Origin: Gammaproteobacteria bacterium
GTDB lineage: Bacteria; Pseudomonadota; Gammaproteobacteria; Granulosicoccales; Granulosicoccaceae
Assembly (NCBI GenBank): GCA_019634245.1
Contig: JAHQVR010000287.1
Location: forward strand, 1 to 7,111
Reading direction: 5' to 3'
DNA length: 7,111 bases
Shown: positions 5,669 through 7,111 of the stretch, one piece after another
How positions within the stretch are numbered: position 1 is the stretch's first letter
How the letters are laid out: every line of letters starts with the position of its first letter
The notes under the pieces: model-generated
What the model was told of the DNA's origin: nothing
The model's input: only the letters and a program-made list of their open reading frames with translations
The model's database searches: none
Position numbers and translations under genes: made by a program

Positions 5669-6619
5669 TTACAACACCATGGTTGCACCGGCAGGATCGT
5701 CTGTGCCACGCACGCGATACATGCTGACCTCTCCTGTCATAGACGGTTCAATACCATGCGAGAGCCCTGCCGGCACCAATGCCGTATCACCGGAATTTAT
5801 TACTGCATTGCCACCGTCCCAGCTTAAGCGCCAATGGCCTTTTACCGGCATCAGAACTTCAGGGCGATCACAGACACGATGCTCTGCACTGATTGACCCG
5901 CGTGTTATGAAGTCCATCTCGAATCCCGGCTTGTCGCGTATCACCGCGTTTTCGCCAATGACACTCACAGGCTGACGATCGGCCATAGCCATCAGATCCC
6001 AATAACGCGCAACATAGTTTGGTATTACGTCACGGCTGGATGGATCTGCCAGCGCAGCCAATTCCTGTTCGTTCATCAGCGGCATCGGACTTACACCAGT
6101 TGGTAGTGACTCACCTAGTTTGCTGTCATACAGACAACCATTGTCACCAAGCATCAGACCATGATCTTTTGCATCGTTGATCACTTCGGGTGCCCAGATC
6201 ACACCACCACCGGCGTCATCACCTCCTAACACGGCCATAATCATGCCGTAGTCGGTACCGATGTTTTCAAAACCACGAAACATATGCGTTGGAATATTAA
6301 AAATATCACCCTGCTGCAACACAACTTCTCCTGAGTTTCCATGGCGACCCCAGAAAAAACGCCAAAGACCAGACTGCACAAAAAACACTTCAGCAGTGCG
6401 GTGGGTATGCAAGCTGTTATGACACCGGGGTGGTTGTCCAGCAGCACCGATATTGAAACCCGGGGTTTCGTTCAGATGCACGTGCTGATCAGCGCTCTCA
6501 CTAACACCACCACCAATGATGGTGAAGTTCTCTTTCTGATCGCTTCCTGGCGTATGCGCATCAATGAATGCGCTCTTGCAAGGAATCAGTTCCCCATGCC
6601 GTACTATATTTTTTTCCAT
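5669..6619 (-). CDS. Bicupin protein, metal-dependent, substrate unknown
   Basis: This encodes 316 residues from the ATG at 6619; a GTG at 6634 would add five. Neither start has a good ribosome site, so the choice is open. The first cupin holds a normal metal site: His71 and His73 in NSLHTHRTAEVFFVQSG, Glu77, and His112 in GDIFNIPTHMFRGFEN. Conserved-looking stretches around it are KENFTIIGGGVSE, PGFNIGAAGQPPR and VLGGDDAGGGVIWAPEV. A second cupin at ~245-310 has PEVLMPVKGHWRLSW and GDTALVPAGLSHGIEP. It has His257, Glu264 and His288 but no HxH pair, so its metal site looks degenerate. Bicupins include dioxygenases, isomerases and sugar-acid enzymes, and I cannot choose. There is no signal peptide. 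It sits between a LacI-type gene 76 bp upstream and the hydrolase 5 bp downstream, suggesting one catabolic operon. Confidence 0.88.
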   Translation of the reverse strand: MEKNIVRHGELIPCKSAFIDAHTPGSDQKENFTIIGGGVSESADQHVHLNETPGFNIGAAGQPPRCHNSLHTHRTAEVFFVQSGLWRFFWGRHGNSGEVVLQQGDIFNIPTHMFRGFENIGTDYGMIMAVLGGDDAGGGVIWAPEVINDAKDHGLMLGDNGCLYDSKLGESLPTGVSPMPLMNEQELAALADPSSRDVIPNYVARYWDLMAMADRQPVSVIGENAVIRDKPGFEMDFITRGSISAEHRVCDRPEVLMPVKGHWRLSWDGGNAVINSGDTALVPAGLSHGIEPSMTGEVSMYRVRGTDDPAGATMVL

Positions 6620-6695
6620 ATATTGCAGTGTCACTAAGTTCAGAATCCGAATTTCATTTGGTTATGTGAAGTTGTTTTTACGAGATCTGGCGATT
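6620..6695 (-). other. Short gap between the LacI-type and bicupin genes
   Basis: The 76 bp between the LacI stop and the bicupin ATG contain no clear terminator and no convincing promoter hexamers. That favours read-through from the regulator gene, although a LacI operator-type dyad could be too degenerate to see. The bicupin lacks an obvious Shine-Dalgarno here; the closest purine run is GGA, 11 nt before the alternative GTG at 6634. Confidence 0.3.
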
Positions 6696-7111
6696 TTAAT
6701 CAGACAATTTGGAGCGACTAAGCGCATGTGGCCACCCGTCGGGAATTCGAGAGCTCCCACGAATCATTAGATCGCTCTGCATTTCGATGCGTGTCTCAAC
6801 CGTTTGTTTCTCAATCATTTTCACTATCATGTTAATAGTCGCGTCAACCATGCGATTGACCGGTTGGCGCAAAGTAGTCAGGTCGTACATCTTCCATGAG
6901 GACATTTCCACATCATCGAACCCGATCACCGAAACATCTTCGGGTACTCTCACACCAATGACACACTTAAGCGTTTCTAGCACAGCAAATGCCATATGAT
7001 CATTGCCGACAAATATGGCATCCGGCTTTTCCTTACCACTGAATAATTCATGCGTTGCCTCGATTGCCATTTCACGGCGAAAATGACTGTCAATGCACTT
7101 CCAGGGCAGTA
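6696..7111 (-). CDS. LacI-family transcriptional regulator, C-terminal part
   Basis: This is the last ~137 codons of a LacI/GalR repressor, read in from the right window edge; family members are ~330-350 residues, so the helix-turn-helix and first half are outside. The visible part belongs to the periplasmic-binding-protein-like effector domain. It begins WKCIDSHFRREMAIEATHEL, then PDAIFVGNDHMAFAVLETLK, the hallmark VRVPEDVSVIGFDD, and LTTLRQPVNRMVDATINMIV. It ends with SDLMIRGSSRIP and a short basic tail. The first in-frame ATG (7070) is internal and not the start. LacI proteins usually sense a sugar or related metabolite and repress adjacent catabolic genes. Here the bicupin and hydrolase follow on the same strand, so they are the likely targets, with perhaps further genes beyond the edge. 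Confidence 0.93.
   Translation of the reverse strand, partial: LPWKCIDSHFRREMAIEATHELFSGKEKPDAIFVGNDHMAFAVLETLKCVIGVRVPEDVSVIGFDDVEMSSWKMYDLTTLRQPVNRMVDATINMIVKMIEKQTVETRIEMQSDLMIRGSSRIPDGWPHALSRSKLSD

Noticed and set aside
6341..6637. Plus-strand frame opposite the bicupin gene
   Set aside because: It runs antisense to the cupin metal-binding motifs and shows no independent coding signs.

Overview
The window looks like an accessory or housekeeping-periphery stretch of a free-living, probably marine, Gram-negative proteobacterium. An RND inner-membrane pump and a lipobox-bearing lipoprotein require a Gram-negative envelope, and the LysR, pirin, EamA and LacI families all fit a heterotrophic proteobacterium. 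A gammaproteobacterium is my best guess, but this is inference from gene style and not from a phylogenetic marker. Coding is moderate in GC. I see no tRNA, rRNA, CRISPR array or intact mobile element.

Layout from left to right. (1) 1-1095, plus strand: the C-terminal third of an HAE1-type RND efflux pump, cut by the window edge. (2) 1239-1952, minus strand: a pirin-family cupin protein, convergent with the pump. (3) 2082-3047, plus strand: a LysR-type regulator, divergent from pirin across a 129-bp promoter region that carries two interlocking inverted repeats. (4) 3238-4023, minus strand: a secreted lipoprotein with a low-complexity linker and a domain resembling one seen in PEP-CTERM exported proteins. 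(5) 4340-4907: a decayed patch in which the C-terminal piece of an unidentified minus-strand gene abuts the middle piece of a plus-strand EamA transporter gene. Both pieces lack their N-termini at the junction near 4560. (6) 4968-7111, minus strand: a likely operon reading LacI-type regulator (cut by the right edge), bicupin protein, alpha/beta hydrolase, with 5 bp between the last two.

Two regulatory modules stand out. The LysR/pirin pair is a classic divergent regulator-target arrangement. The LacI/bicupin/hydrolase cluster looks like the edge of a small catabolic locus whose substrate cannot be read from the window; its transporter or dehydrogenases, if any, would lie beyond 7111. The most unusual objects are the head-to-head gene-remnant junction, the lipoprotein, and the uncharacterised bicupin-hydrolase pair. 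I do not see convincing evidence of a wholly new system.
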